This document shows positions 1 to 8,706 of a DNA stretch of 64,000 nt, piece after piece. The notes beneath the pieces were generated by a model. The model made no database searches, was not told where the DNA came from, and saw only the letters and a program-made list of their open reading frames with translations. Position 1 is the stretch's first letter; every line of letters starts with the position of its first letter. Where the stretch lies: NCBI RefSeq assembly GCF_000746525.1, contig NZ_CP009048.1:3971501-4035500 (forward strand). The letters are read 5' to 3'. The translations under genes were made by a program, and so were the position numbers. This DNA is from Pseudomonas alkylphenolica (GTDB lineage: Bacteria > Pseudomonadota > Gammaproteobacteria > Pseudomonadales > Pseudomonadaceae).

Positions 1-775
1 AGGTCAGCACACAGGTCAGCAGCACAGCAGGAAGCAGCGCCCGCCGGTGCTCACTCAACACCGTGCGCAGCGGGAATGCTACCGGCTGCTCGCGGCGCTC
101 GCGCAAGGCCAGGAACACTGGTGTCTCGCTCAACCAGCGGCGCAGCCATACACCAATTACACCGAACACCCCACCCAACAGGAACGGGAAGCGCCAGGCG
201 TAGTCGAGAATCTCTTGTGGCGTAAACAGTTGCGCCAGCAGCGTGGCCGTCAAGGCGCCAAGCAGGTAGCCGAAAGTCAGGCCTGCCTGGAGAAAGCCCA
301 GGGCGTAGCCGCGCCGTCCGGCCGGTGCGTGCTCGGCAACGAACACCCAGGCGCTGGGCACTTCGCCGCCTACCGCCGCCCCCTGGAAAATCCGCAGTGC
401 CAGCAGAATCAGCGGGGCGAAATAGCCGATTTCGGCATAGGTCGGCATTACCCCGATCAACAGGCAAGGCAAGGCCATCATCAGGATACTCAGGCTGAAG
501 ACCTTCTTGCGTCCCAGGTGGTCGGCAAAGTGCGCCATCAGGATCCCGCCCAGGGGTCTGGCCAGGTAGCCGGTGACAAAGATCCCGAAACTCTGCAACA
601 GACGCAGCCACTCGGGCATCTGCGGCGGGAAGAACAACTGGCTTAGGGTCAGGGCGAAGAACACGAAGATGATGAAGTCGTAGATTTCCAGCGCGCCACC
701 CAATGCCGCCAGGCTCAGGGTTTTGTGATCGCTGCGCGTCAGGCGTAGCGCTGGCGCAGGCGTGATGGCTGTCAT
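1..775 (-). CDS. MFS metabolite:H+ symporter, N-terminal part, cut by window edge
   Basis: The minus-strand frame from the ATG at 775 stays open to the window edge, giving 258 residues that start MTAITPAPALRLTRSDHKTL. It looks like a major facilitator of the metabolite:H+ symporter type (citrate/shikimate/proline-betaine transporter group). Helix 1 contains GGALEIYDFIIFVFF. The loop 2-3 signature reads LARPLGG followed by HFADHLGRKK, and a RIFQGAAVGGE segment matches helix 4 of the family. It is an inner-membrane protein; the substrate cannot be told from sequence. The C-terminal half is missing. Neighbouring genes concern iron and sigma factors, and I see no functional link to them. Confidence 0.85.
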   Translation of the reverse strand, partial: MTAITPAPALRLTRSDHKTLSLAALGGALEIYDFIIFVFFALTLSQLFFPPQMPEWLRLLQSFGIFVTGYLARPLGGILMAHFADHLGRKKVFSLSILMMALPCLLIGVMPTYAEIGYFAPLILLALRIFQGAAVGGEVPSAWVFVAEHAPAGRRGYALGFLQAGLTFGYLLGALTATLLAQLFTPQEILDYAWRFPFLLGGVFGVIGVWLRRWLSETPVFLALRERREQPVAFPLRTVLSEHRRALLPAVLLTCVLT

Positions 776-882
776 AAGGGCATCCGTCAATCGATGGGCA
801 TCGACGCGCTCTGCGGCGCGCCTGGGCGAACGCCAGAGAATAGCAAAACACACCACAAGGGTGCGCCAACTGTTGCCACGGT

Positions 883-1368
883 TCAGGATTGACGGGAAAA
901 AATCGACGGCGCAAAACTCATCCGTCGCGGTGAATACCCCGCAGGAGACGGCCGGTCGAACACCCCCGGCAGCTGCCCTATGACTTTCGGCGAATCGATG
1001 ATCGCCATGAAGGTATGCATGGTCTCGTCGTCGGGGACCTTGGGCAGACTGACATTCACCGCTTCGCGCTGGGCGCTGGGAATGGCCGGCACTTTCAGGT
1101 GCTGGGACTGGTACAGCAGGGCGTGCTGGATCTGGGCGCTGCCCCGGCAAAAGCGTTCCAGGTCGACCCCGACATGACTGGCCAGGTCAATGTTGCCCAC
1201 CAGCAGGTTGAATGGTTGCAGTGCGCTCAATACCAGGCGCTGCAGGTCTTCAAACGATTCGACCGGAGCAATGCGATAGTAGCCCATGCCATTGAGGATT
1301 TTCTCCAGCTGCAGCAATTGCATCGGATGCTCGTCGGCGATCAGGATCCGCAGTGATTTGTTTGGCAT
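883..1368 (-). CDS. Stand-alone receiver-like protein with degenerate phosphorylation site
   Basis: 161 residues, starting at the ATG at 1368. The N-terminus (LRILIADEHPMQLLQLEKIL) is a typical response-regulator receiver start with an acidic pair (D12, E13). The beta-3 strand reads FNLLVGNIDL, so by hand alignment Asn59 sits where the phospho-accepting Asp should be, with an Asp two residues later. A Lys in VSLPKVP may be the conserved receiver Lys. There is no output domain; the roughly 35 C-terminal residues look unstructured. It is probably a pseudo-receiver or protein-interaction module. It lies on the same strand as, and downstream of, the ECF sigma gene, separated by 187 bp, so a shared transcript is possible but unproven. 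Confidence 0.7.
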   Translation of the reverse strand: MPNKSLRILIADEHPMQLLQLEKILNGMGYYRIAPVESFEDLQRLVLSALQPFNLLVGNIDLASHVGVDLERFCRGSAQIQHALLYQSQHLKVPAIPSAQREAVNVSLPKVPDDETMHTFMAIIDSPKVIGQLPGVFDRPSPAGYSPRRMSFAPSIFSRQS

Positions 1369-1555
1369 CGTCTATGACCAAGGCTGGAGAGCGTTAGTGG
1401 CATTCCTTGACCATAACTGCGCCAACAACTCAACTACAGGCTGGAGGCGAGCACTTCGCCAGATATAGGGTCTTTCTTGATAGTTGTTGGGAAATCCGCA
1501 GAAAGCAAGCGCGCTCACAACGAAATTTTCACACTCCCCCACTAACGCGCGCCTA

Positions 1556-2035
1556 TCAGGACTCCCAAAGCCGCATGCGCACACGACAGTGTTTCATCGC
1601 ATTGACGATGTGTTTTTCCACCAGGCTGCGGGAAATACCCAGACGTTCGGCGATTTCCTGATGTGACAGACCTTCGAGCTTGCGCAACAGAAAACTGTCG
1701 CGACAGGGCTTGCTCAATTCACCGAGGGCTCGCTGCATCAGCTCCAGGCGCTGTCGCAGCTCCATCTCCTGGGACGGTGCCGGGGAAAAGAAGCGTTCGT
1801 CACTGTCGAGCACTTCCAGTGGCTCGGCCCGGCGCAACAGACCCCGGCGATGGCCATCGATCACCAGGTTCAGGGCCGTACGATAGAGGAAAGCCCGCGG
1901 ATGCTCGACGTCGCTGTCGGCCGTGCGCTCCAGCACGCGGGTGTAGGCATCATGGGCGACGTCTTCAGCCGCCTGACGGTTACCCAGGCGGGCGCAGAGG
2001 AAACTCACCAGTTCACGATAGTAGTTTTCCAACAC
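1556..2035 (-). CDS. FpvI-like ECF sigma factor (iron-starvation type)
   Basis: A sigma-70 family ECF factor of the FecI/FpvI group. Sigma region 2 is visible as AAEDVAHDAYTRVL and HPRAFLYRTALNLVIDGHRR. Region 4 is visible as LEGLSHQEIAERLGISRSLVEKHI. The frame is open from an ATG at 2140, but that start would put the Fur-like AT-rich site (2111-2129) inside the coding sequence. The extra leader (MILLRIIIICIIP) also has no sigma-factor character. I prefer the GTG at 2035, which gives 159 residues, the length I recall for P. aeruginosa FpvI; the ribosome site before it is poor. The likely role is transcription of a ferric-siderophore receptor gene, since it sits at the head of the pvdRT-opmQ locus. 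No anti-sigma gene is adjacent. Confidence 0.75.
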   Translation of the reverse strand: MLENYYRELVSFLCARLGNRQAAEDVAHDAYTRVLERTADSDVEHPRAFLYRTALNLVIDGHRRGLLRRAEPLEVLDSDERFFSPAPSQEMELRQRLELMQRALGELSKPCRDSFLLRKLEGLSHQEIAERLGISRSLVEKHIVNAMKHCRVRMRLWES

Positions 2036-2110
2036 AGCACCTGGCCGCGGCGTCGCGGGGTTTTCCCGGCTCTGGGTGAGCGGAGTTGAATGATGGCAGA
2101 TTGGAATAAT

Positions 2111-2129
2111 ACAAATTATAATTATTCTC
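2111..2129 (-). promoter_or_regulatory. Putative Fur box upstream of the FpvI-like sigma gene
   Basis: On the minus strand the 19-mer GAGAATAATTATAATTTGT matches the GATAATGATAATCATTATC consensus at about 12 of 19 positions. It sits in a strikingly AT-rich stretch within otherwise GC-rich DNA, 76 bp before the preferred GTG start. Repression by Fur-Fe2+ fits an iron-starvation sigma gene. The match is partial, so the exact register is uncertain. Confidence 0.5.
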
Positions 2130-2198
2130 AGCAAGATCAAGCGCGCGGCTCTGCTGCCGGCCCCCGCCAGATCACCTGCTGAACCTCGATAGCCACGG

Positions 2199-2222
2199 TA
2201 AATTCCGCCGCCAGTCTCTCGT
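2199..2222 (+). promoter_or_regulatory. Iron-starvation (PvdS) box of pvdR
   Basis: TAAAT at 2199-2203, a 16-nt spacer and CGT at 2220-2222: an exact match to the TAAAT-N16-CGT promoter recognised by the pyoverdine sigma factor PvdS. It lies 79 bp before the pvdR ATG and should drive pvdR-pvdT-opmQ. Confidence 0.85.
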
Positions 2223-2301
2223 TTACCTGGGAGCCGCCCGTGTCTGTCGTGTTTGTCTGCCAGCGTGACCCACGGCTCAACCCCTTTGGCTGGAACCCTG
2301 C

Positions 2302-3480
2302 ATGAGACGTCCTTCGAACAAACGCCGCCTGCTGCTCTGTGGCCTCGGCCTGCTCAGCCTGAGTGCCCTGCTCGCCTGGAAAACCCTACCCGGTCGTGGC
2401 GACCCGCTCAGCACCGTCAGTGTGACGCGCAACGATATCGAAAGCAGCGTAACTGCTCTGGGCACCTTGCAACCGCGGCGCTACGTGGACGTTGGCGCCC
2501 AGGCTTCAGGACAGATCCGCAAACTGCATGTGGAGGTCGGCGACCAGGTCAAGACGGGGCAACTGCTGGTCGAGATCGACCCCTCGACCCAGCAGGCCAG
2601 ACTCGATGCCGGGCGTTTCTCAATCGACAACCTCAAAGCTCAGCTGGCTGAACAGCAAGCCCAGTACCAACTCGCCGAACAACAATACAAACGCCAGCGC
2701 AACCTGGCCGCCGGCGGCGCCACCCGCGAGGAAGATGTGCAAAGCGCCCAGGCTCAGTTAAAAGTGACCCAGGCCCGCATCGACATGTACCGCGCGCAGA
2801 TCCGCCAGGCCCAGGCCAGCCTGCGCAGCGATGAGGCGGAACTTGGCTACACGCGCATCTATGCGCCGATGTCCGGAACCGTAGTCGCCGTGGATGCGCG
2901 CGAGGGTCAGACCCTCAACGCCCAACAACAGACACCCTTGATCCTGCGCATCGCCAAACTGTCACCGATGACCGTCTGGGCGCAGGTATCGGAAGCCGAC
3001 ATCGGTCATGTCAAACCGGGCATGTCGGCCTACTTCACTACCCTGGCGGGCGGCAAGCGCCGCTGGACCAGCACCGTACGCCAGATCCTGCCGGTCCCCC
3101 CCAAGCCCTTGGACCAGTCCAGCCAGGGGGGTGGCAGCCCGTCCAGCGCCAGCGGCACAGGCGCGGCAAGCAAAGTGGTGCTGTATACCGTGCTGCTGGA
3201 CGTGGACAACCCCGATAACGCCTTGATGGCGGAAATGACCACCCAGGTGTTTTTCGTTGCCGGCCGCGCCAGCAAGGTGCTGAGCGTACCGGTGGCCGCA
3301 CTGGATGAAGATGCCAGCGACGAAAACCTGCGCATTGCCCAGGTGCTTGATGCCAGCGGCAAGATCGAGCAACGCCGGGTACGCACCGGGCTGAGCGACC
3401 GCCTGCGGGTGCAAGTGCTTGAAGGTTTGAACGAAGGCGAGCAGCTGTTGATCGGCGCACCTGCTGCCAGCGGAGGTTGA
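2302..3480 (+). CDS. pvdR: Pyoverdine efflux periplasmic adaptor PvdR
   Basis: 392 codons including the stop. A MacA-type membrane-fusion protein: an N-terminal membrane anchor (LLLCGLGLLSLSALLAW) follows a basic start. A biotinyl-lipoyl-like half-motif (GAQASGQIRKLHVEVGDQVK) comes next, then a coiled-coil hairpin rich in Gln and Ala (about residues 100-180), and beta-barrel segments. In the PvdRT-OpmQ system it links the inner-membrane ABC transporter to the outer-membrane channel and exports or recycles pyoverdine from the periplasm. It stands behind an exact PvdS promoter and its stop codon directly abuts the pvdT ATG, so the two are translationally coupled. The Gly/Ser-rich stretch near residues 270-290 is a variable loop. 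Confidence 0.93.
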   Translation: MRRPSNKRRLLLCGLGLLSLSALLAWKTLPGRGDPLSTVSVTRNDIESSVTALGTLQPRRYVDVGAQASGQIRKLHVEVGDQVKTGQLLVEIDPSTQQARLDAGRFSIDNLKAQLAEQQAQYQLAEQQYKRQRNLAAGGATREEDVQSAQAQLKVTQARIDMYRAQIRQAQASLRSDEAELGYTRIYAPMSGTVVAVDAREGQTLNAQQQTPLILRIAKLSPMTVWAQVSEADIGHVKPGMSAYFTTLAGGKRRWTSTVRQILPVPPKPLDQSSQGGGSPSSASGTGAASKVVLYTVLLDVDNPDNALMAEMTTQVFFVAGRASKVLSVPVAALDEDASDENLRIAQVLDASGKIEQRRVRTGLSDRLRVQVLEGLNEGEQLLIGAPAASGG

Positions 3481-5448
3481 ATGAGTACGCCGCTGATCGA
3501 ACTGCGCGAGATCCGCAAATCCTACGGCGGGGTCGATACCCCGAAGGTCGAAGTGGTGCGAGGTATCAGCCTGGCGATCCACCCGGGCGAGTTCGTCGCC
3601 ATTGTCGGCGCGTCCGGCTCCGGCAAGTCGACCCTGATGAATATTCTCGGTTGCCTGGATCGTCCGACTTCCGGTAACTACCTGTTCGCCGGCAAGGACG
3701 TCGCCGAGCTGGACAGCGACGAACTGGCCTGGGTGCGCCGTGAAGCCTTCGGTTTCGTGTTCCAGGGCTACCATTTGATCGCCTCAGGCTCGGCCCAGGA
3801 GAACGTCGAGATGCCGGCCATTTATGCCGGTACCCCGGCTGCCGAACGCCATGCCCGCGCCAGCGCGCTGCTCGATCGCCTGGGGCTCGCCAGCCGCACC
3901 GGCAATCGCCCACACCAGCTCTCCGGTGGCCAGCAGCAGCGGGTGTCGATTGCCCGTGCGTTGATGAACGGCGGCCATATCATCCTTGCCGACGAACCCA
4001 CCGGTGCTCTCGACAGCCAGAGCGGCGCCGAAGTCATGGCCTTGCTCGATGAACTGGCCAGCCAGGGCCATGTGGTGATCCTGATCACTCACGATCGCGA
4101 AGTCGCTGCCCGGGCCAAGCGCGTCATCGAGATTCGCGACGGCCTGATTGTCAGCGACTCGGCCAACGCACAGTCCAGCGTACCCGTAGGCGCCCCCGGC
4201 CTGCAGGCTGAAGACCTGCGCCAGCGCCTGGACCAGGGCGCCACCCACAGCGGCGCCTGGAAAGGCGAGATGCTCGAAGCCCTGCAAGCGGCCTGGCGGA
4301 TCATGTGGATCAACCGTTTTCGCACCGCCCTGACCTTGCTCGGTATCGTTATCGGCGTGGCGTCGGTGGTGGTCATGCTGGCCGTCGGCGAAGGCAGCAA
4401 GCGCCAGGTCATGGCGCAAATGGCCGCATTCGGCTCGAACATCCTTTACCTCGGCGGGAGCGCGCCAACCCTGCGCGACCCCGCGGGCGTCATCACCCTG
4501 GACGACGTTGCTGCCGTGGGCAGTCTGCCCCAGGTGAAAATGATCATGCCGGTGATCGGCGACAAATTGATGGTGCGCTACGGCAACAACAACCAGCAAT
4601 TCTATGTCGGCGGCAATAACACCTACTTCTGCGAAATCTTCAACTGGCCGGTGGTCCAGGGCAGCTTCTTCACCGAAGCCGATGAACAGGCCGCTGCCGC
4701 CGTCGCGGTAATCGGCCAGAAGGTCAAGGAAAAGCTGCTCGGCGCCCAGGTTGATCCGATCGGCCAGTACATCCTGGTAGAAAACGTCCCCTTCCAGGTA
4801 GTCGGCATCCTTGCCGGCAAAGGCGCCAGCTCTGGCGATCAGGACAGTGACGAGCGCATCGTGGTGCCCTATTCGGCAGCGGCGATCCGTCTGTTCGGTA
4901 GCCGCGACCCGGAGTACGTGACCATCGCCGCAGCCGACTCGCGGCGGGTGGCCGAAACCGAAGCTGCGATCGACAGATTGATGCTCAAGCTGCACCACGG
5001 CAAACGCGATTTCGAGTTGAGCAACGACGCCGCCCTGATCCAGGCCGAAGCGCGCACACAGAACACCCTGTCACTGATGCTGGGCTCCATCGCCGCAATT
5101 TCGCTGTTGGTCGGCGGCATCGGCGTGATGAACATCATGCTCATGACCGTACGCGAGCGCACCCGCGAAATTGGTATCCGCATGGCCACTGGCGCCCGTC
5201 AACGCGACATCCTGCGCCAGTTCCTCAGCGAGGCGGTATTGCTGTCGATGGTCGGCGGCCTTACCGGCATTGTCCTGGCCTTGCTGATTGGCGGCGTGCT
5301 GCTGCTTGGCAACATCGCCGTGGCCTTTTCCCTGGCGGCCGTGCTCGGCGCCTTTGCCTGCGCAGTGGTCACCGGGGTGGTGTTCGGCTTCATGCCGGCG
5401 CGCAAAGCCGCCCGTCTCGACCCGGTCAAAGCCCTTACCAGCGAATAA
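3481..5448 (+). CDS. pvdT: Pyoverdine efflux ABC transporter PvdT (MacB type)
   Basis: 655 residues, a fused ATPase-permease of the MacB family. The N-terminal nucleotide-binding domain carries Walker [10 protein letters not shown], signature LSGGQQQR and Walker [12 protein letters not shown]. The first transmembrane helix lies near residue 280 ([20 protein letters not shown]). It is followed by a large periplasmic domain and three C-terminal helices with the FtsX-type motif [19 protein letters not shown]. The ATG follows the pvdR TGA with no gap, and the upstream GGAGG inside pvdR serves as its ribosome site. It energises release of pyoverdine through OpmQ by ATP hydrolysis. Homologous MacB proteins handle macrolides and peptides, but the locus makes the pyoverdine role the best reading. 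Confidence 0.93.
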   Translation: MSTPLIELREIRKSYGGVDTPKVEVVRGISLAIHPGEFVAIVGASGSGKSTLMNILGCLDRPTSGNYLFAGKDVAELDSDELAWVRREAFGFVFQGYHLIASGSAQENVEMPAIYAGTPAAERHARASALLDRLGLASRTGNRPHQLSGGQQQRVSIARALMNGGHIILADEPTGALDSQSGAEVMALLDELASQGHVVILITHDREVAARAKRVIEIRDGLIVSDSANAQSSVPVGAPGLQAEDLRQRLDQGATHSGAWKGEMLEALQAAWRIMWINRFRTALTLLGIVIGVASVVVMLAVGEGSKRQVMAQMAAFGSNILYLGGSAPTLRDPAGVITLDDVAAVGSLPQVKMIMPVIGDKLMVRYGNNNQQFYVGGNNTYFCEIFNWPVVQGSFFTEADEQAAAAVAVIGQKVKEKLLGAQVDPIGQYILVENVPFQVVGILAGKGASSGDQDSDERIVVPYSAAAIRLFGSRDPEYVTIAAADSRRVAETEAAIDRLMLKLHHGKRDFELSNDAALIQAEARTQNTLSLMLGSIAAISLLVGGIGVMNIMLMTVRERTREIGIRMATGARQRDILRQFLSEAVLLSMVGGLTGIVLALLIGGVLLLGNIAVAFSLAAVLGAFACAVVTGVVFGFMPARKAARLDPVKALTSE

Positions 5449-5451
5449 TCA

Positions 5452-6858
5452 ATGAACCTGCCCAGCCGTCTCAGTGTGTTGTCCATCAGCCTGTTCATCG
5501 CCGCTTGCAGCAACACGCTCACGCCACCACAAAGTGGCCTGCAAGCTCCGGATGCCTGGCAAAGCCATACCGCCACACTCGATCAGCCTCTGCCGCAACA
5601 GGACTGGTGGCAGCAGTTCTCCAGCGCACAGCTCAATCAATTGATCGAACAGGCACGGCAAAACAGCTTCGACCTCGCCGCTGCCGCCGCCAGGGTCCGC
5701 CAGGCCCAGGCCTCGGCGGTGATCGCCGGTGCCCCGCTGCTGCCGGAGGTCAAGTTCGGTCTGGATGGCAGCCGCCAGCGCCTGCTGCACGGCAATGGTT
5801 TCAACCAGCTCGACGCCAGCAGCCGCGAACGTACCAGTACCTCGTTCAATATCCGCCTGAGCGCCAGCTACGAAATCGACTTCTGGGGCGGCAAGGCCGC
5901 CGCCCGTGACAGCGCCCTGTTTGATCTGGACGCCAGCCGCTACGACCGGCAAACGGTCGAACTGACCCTACTCAGCGGCGTTGCCAACAGCTACCTGCAA
6001 AGCCTGGCGCTGGCCGAGCAGGTGCGTATTGCCCAGCTCAACCTGGGCAACGCCGAGGACGTGCTACGCCTGGTGCAAACCCGCTACGAGGCGGGTTCGG
6101 CCACGGCCCTGGAGTTGGCCCAGCAACGCAGCCTGGTCGCTGGCCAGGCGCGCCAGGTGCCGTTGTTCGAACAGCAACTGCAGGAGGCCCGTATCACCCT
6201 GGCGACTCTGCTGGGCGAACCGGTACAGAGGCTGGCGCCGATCCAGGAGTCCCTCGGCGGGGTGCACTGGCCGGAGATTGGCAGTGGCATACCCAGCGAG
6301 CTGCTCAGCCGCCGCCCCGATATTGCCGCCGCCGAAGCACGCCTGGCCGCCGCCCAGGCCAATGTCCAGGTAGCGCGTGCAGCGATGCTGCCAAGCCTTA
6401 CCCTGGGCGCTGACCTGGGGTCAGGCGCCGACACCTTCGCCCAGATCCTGCGCAGCCCCTACTACACCTTGAGTGCCGGCCTGGCCGCGCCGATCTTCAA
6501 CAATGGGCGTCTGCGGGCCGAGCGGGACAAGGCCCGGGCCCAGCAGGAAGAGCTGTTGCAGAACTATCGCAGCAGCATCGTGGCCGGCTTTGCCGATGTC
6601 GAGAAAGCCCTCAATGCTATCAGCGGTGTGGACAATCAGCGCCAGTGGCAGGATCAGGAAGTCGAGCAGGCGCGTACGGCCTTTACCCTGTCGGAAAGCC
6701 GCTATCGGGCCGGTGCCGAAACCTTGCTGACCGTGCTGGAGACCCAGCGCACCTTGTACCAGGCTCAGGACCAGCAGGCGCAGCTGCGTCTGGCGCGACT
6801 GCAAGGCAGTGTGGCGTTGTACAAGGCGTTGGGTGGGGGTTGGCAGGTGCCACAGTAA
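5452..6858 (+). CDS. opmQ: Outer-membrane efflux lipoprotein OpmQ (TolC family)
   Basis: 468 residues of the NodT/OprM outer-membrane factor family. The signal sequence ends in a lipobox (FIAAC), so Cys19 should be lipidated. Two repeated helical-barrel halves follow, with family motifs ARVRQAQASAV, LSRRPDIAAAEARLAAAQAN and APIFNNGRLRAERDKARAQ. The ATG is 3 bp after the pvdT stop, so this is the third gene of the pvdR operon. It forms the exit duct for pyoverdine. The operon ends in a REP-like hairpin that separates it from the convergent pvdP. Confidence 0.93.
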   Translation: MNLPSRLSVLSISLFIAACSNTLTPPQSGLQAPDAWQSHTATLDQPLPQQDWWQQFSSAQLNQLIEQARQNSFDLAAAAARVRQAQASAVIAGAPLLPEVKFGLDGSRQRLLHGNGFNQLDASSRERTSTSFNIRLSASYEIDFWGGKAAARDSALFDLDASRYDRQTVELTLLSGVANSYLQSLALAEQVRIAQLNLGNAEDVLRLVQTRYEAGSATALELAQQRSLVAGQARQVPLFEQQLQEARITLATLLGEPVQRLAPIQESLGGVHWPEIGSGIPSELLSRRPDIAAAEARLAAAQANVQVARAAMLPSLTLGADLGSGADTFAQILRSPYYTLSAGLAAPIFNNGRLRAERDKARAQQEELLQNYRSSIVAGFADVEKALNAISGVDNQRQWQDQEVEQARTAFTLSESRYRAGAETLLTVLETQRTLYQAQDQQAQLRLARLQGSVALYKALGGGWQVPQ

Positions 6859-6865
6859 ACGCGTT

Positions 6866-6931
6866 ATCGCGGGGCAAGCCCGCTCCCACCGGCCCGAAAC
6901 TGAACCTGTGGGAGCGGGCTTGCCCCGCGAT
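6866..6931. repeat. REP-like inverted repeat pair, copy 1
   Basis: Two 24-bp units (6866-6889 and its reverse complement 6908-6931) with core ATCGCGGGGCAAGCCCGCTC form a long perfect hairpin. It lies between the convergent ends of opmQ and pvdP and may also act as a bidirectional terminator or mRNA 3' protector. Confidence 0.85.
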
Positions 6932-6938
6932 CAAATGC

Positions 6939-8561
6939 TCAGGAAATGATGCCCCGCAACGACAGATGCCGCGCATACCATGGCCGTTGCGGCACTCGAC
7001 GGGTCAGGTCACCGATCTTTTCGTCTTCGCCATAGGTGATACGCAGCGCCAGTTTCATGGTTTCCACATCCATCTCCACCGACTTGCCAGGCAAGGTCCC
7101 GGGCACGGTGCTGCAGCCATGGGTCACCGGCCCCAGCCAGGGATCGTCGACCTCGACCCAGCGCCCCGGGGCAAACCATTTCACGCCATTGACCTCAAGC
7201 CTGCGCACCTGCCCCGGGTTGTGCCGCTCATGGGCGCGATACCAGTCTTCGATACGGTCGTCGATCCAACCATGAAAGCCCCAGAATACCGGGTTCACAT
7301 GCGAAGAGAACGGATCGCCAAGGAAGTCGTTTTGCGCGCCGAACCAGCGCGAAGCAAAATCAGCCGGATCGCGGGCAAAAGGTACCGGCGCACCGTTGAC
7401 CGGATCCCGAGGTATCGAGGCCCAGCACATGTGCAACCAGTCATGCAGGTTCATCTCCAGCTCTGAGCCGAACGTACCCAGCGTCAGTTTCGACAGGTAG
7501 AGCGGATCCTGGTACTGCGACTCCCAGACCTGGAAGTTACTGCAGAACGTTTCACCGGTCTTGATCGCTGACACCCACTGGCCATAGGCATCATCGCCCG
7601 GCGCCTGCCAGGTCGGCGGTACGCAGTAGCCATCATGGTTGTCGAAGTAGCGGGCGAAGCCCTGACGGTCCTGCTCGACGTTGGGTTTTGGCAAGGGGAA
7701 ATGGCTCCAGGACGGCAGGTCCTGCAGGGTGCGGGCAGTCGCGAGCATGTCCCGGTGCATGAACAGAAAATCGATCCCCGATCCATTGCGATGTTTGCGT
7801 GGGCCACGGGCATCGCGCTCCTGGTCCCGAGGCCCGGGTTGCCAGCCCAGCCCACGCAAGGCGCCACGCTTTTCTTCGGACAGGGTGTGCCACTTGTCCC
7901 GGGTCGCATGCCAGAGCTGGTGAAACAGACGGTGCTCGGCGCTGATCACCCAGGCCTGCATTTGCGGGGTATAGGGCAAGCGCTCACGGGCCTCGGGGAA
8001 CAGACGCTTGACCGCGACAAAGTGGCTGTCCAGCAATGGCAAAGCCATGGAGCGGTCCAGCGGCTGCAGGCGGCCACTCAAGGTGCCGCTGCCAGCATTG
8101 GCAAAACTGCCCCAGACTTCATCCAGACTGGCAATGCACTCATAGTCGGTGCCGCCCTGATTGCTTAGCAGGCGCCAGCGCACTTGCGCGCTGGAGGCGC
8201 CCACCAGATCGCCCACAACCCGATAAGCCACCGGCCCTGCCCCCTCAAGACGGCTCTTTTCATCGACGAAGCCGCGCAATCCACGGCCCTTGCTTGCAAC
8301 GTCCAGGTACAGCTGCAGCCCTTGCTCAGGCAAGCCGGCAAGCCCGCCCTGGCTGCCGTAAACGCGCAGATCCCAGACCCCGCGCAGTTGATCCGCCAAC
8401 TGCTGACCGGCGACATCGGCCAATTCGACACTGGCCTCACCTGGCGTGACGATATCGTCCTCAGGGTCATGGGTCAGTTCCTTGTGCGCGTAATAGGCCG
8501 CAGGCACCGCTGCACCCGCCACTGCCAGGCCCGCTATGAATCCTCGTCGCGATATCGTCAT
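6939..8561 (-). CDS. pvdP: Pyoverdine chromophore tyrosinase PvdP
   Basis: 540 residues from the ATG at 8561. The N-terminus has a twin-arginine export signal (SRRGFIAGLAVAGAAVPAA), so the folded enzyme is sent to the periplasm by Tat. The C-terminal half is tyrosinase-like with copper-ligand candidates in LHDWLHMCW and in SSHVNPVFWGFHGW. An earlier His-rich segment (EHRLFHQLWH) also fits. PvdP oxidises and cyclises the D-Tyr/Dab part of the ferribactin precursor to the dihydroxyquinoline chromophore. In-frame starts further upstream (ATG 8582, TTG 8600) exist. The promoter box at 8607-8630 puts the transcript start close to 8600, so the TTG is unlikely and the ATG at 8561 gives the best Tat signal. 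Confidence 0.92.
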   Translation of the reverse strand: MTISRRGFIAGLAVAGAAVPAAYYAHKELTHDPEDDIVTPGEASVELADVAGQQLADQLRGVWDLRVYGSQGGLAGLPEQGLQLYLDVASKGRGLRGFVDEKSRLEGAGPVAYRVVGDLVGASSAQVRWRLLSNQGGTDYECIASLDEVWGSFANAGSGTLSGRLQPLDRSMALPLLDSHFVAVKRLFPEARERLPYTPQMQAWVISAEHRLFHQLWHATRDKWHTLSEEKRGALRGLGWQPGPRDQERDARGPRKHRNGSGIDFLFMHRDMLATARTLQDLPSWSHFPLPKPNVEQDRQGFARYFDNHDGYCVPPTWQAPGDDAYGQWVSAIKTGETFCSNFQVWESQYQDPLYLSKLTLGTFGSELEMNLHDWLHMCWASIPRDPVNGAPVPFARDPADFASRWFGAQNDFLGDPFSSHVNPVFWGFHGWIDDRIEDWYRAHERHNPGQVRRLEVNGVKWFAPGRWVEVDDPWLGPVTHGCSTVPGTLPGKSVEMDVETMKLALRITYGEDEKIGDLTRRVPQRPWYARHLSLRGIIS

Positions 8562-8606
8562 TGTCCTACCCGTGTCCGCCATAAAGCAGGCTTTATCCAA
8601 GCTAGG

Positions 8607-8630
8607 ACGTATCCTGGAGCGGAAAATTTA
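8607..8630 (-). promoter_or_regulatory. Iron-starvation (PvdS) box of pvdP
   Basis: Read on the minus strand: TAAAT (8630-8626), 16-nt spacer, CGT (8609-8607). Exact match to TAAAT-N16-CGT, 45 bp before the pvdP ATG. Confidence 0.85.
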
Positions 8631-8646
8631 ACGGCTGGAGCGGCGG

Positions 8647-8671
8647 CTAATTCAGCTGTGCGGGGATTCGT
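8647..8671 (+). promoter_or_regulatory. Degenerate PvdS-type box before the SIP reductase gene
   Basis: CTAAT at 8647-8651, a 17-nt spacer and CGT at 8669-8671, 35 bp before the start of the SIP gene. It resembles the PvdS box but departs from TAAAT, so control by PvdS is only suggested. It would make the 8562-8706 gap a divergent PvdS promoter region. Confidence 0.35.
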
Positions 8672-8706
8672 TTCTCAGGTGAATTCTCTGCAAAAGGGTA
8701 TCGCCC

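Noticed and set aside
51..914. A 287-codon minus-strand frame at the left edge
   Set aside because: The neighbouring frame from 775 encodes a clear MFS transporter with membrane helices; this one is Arg/Pro-rich noise.
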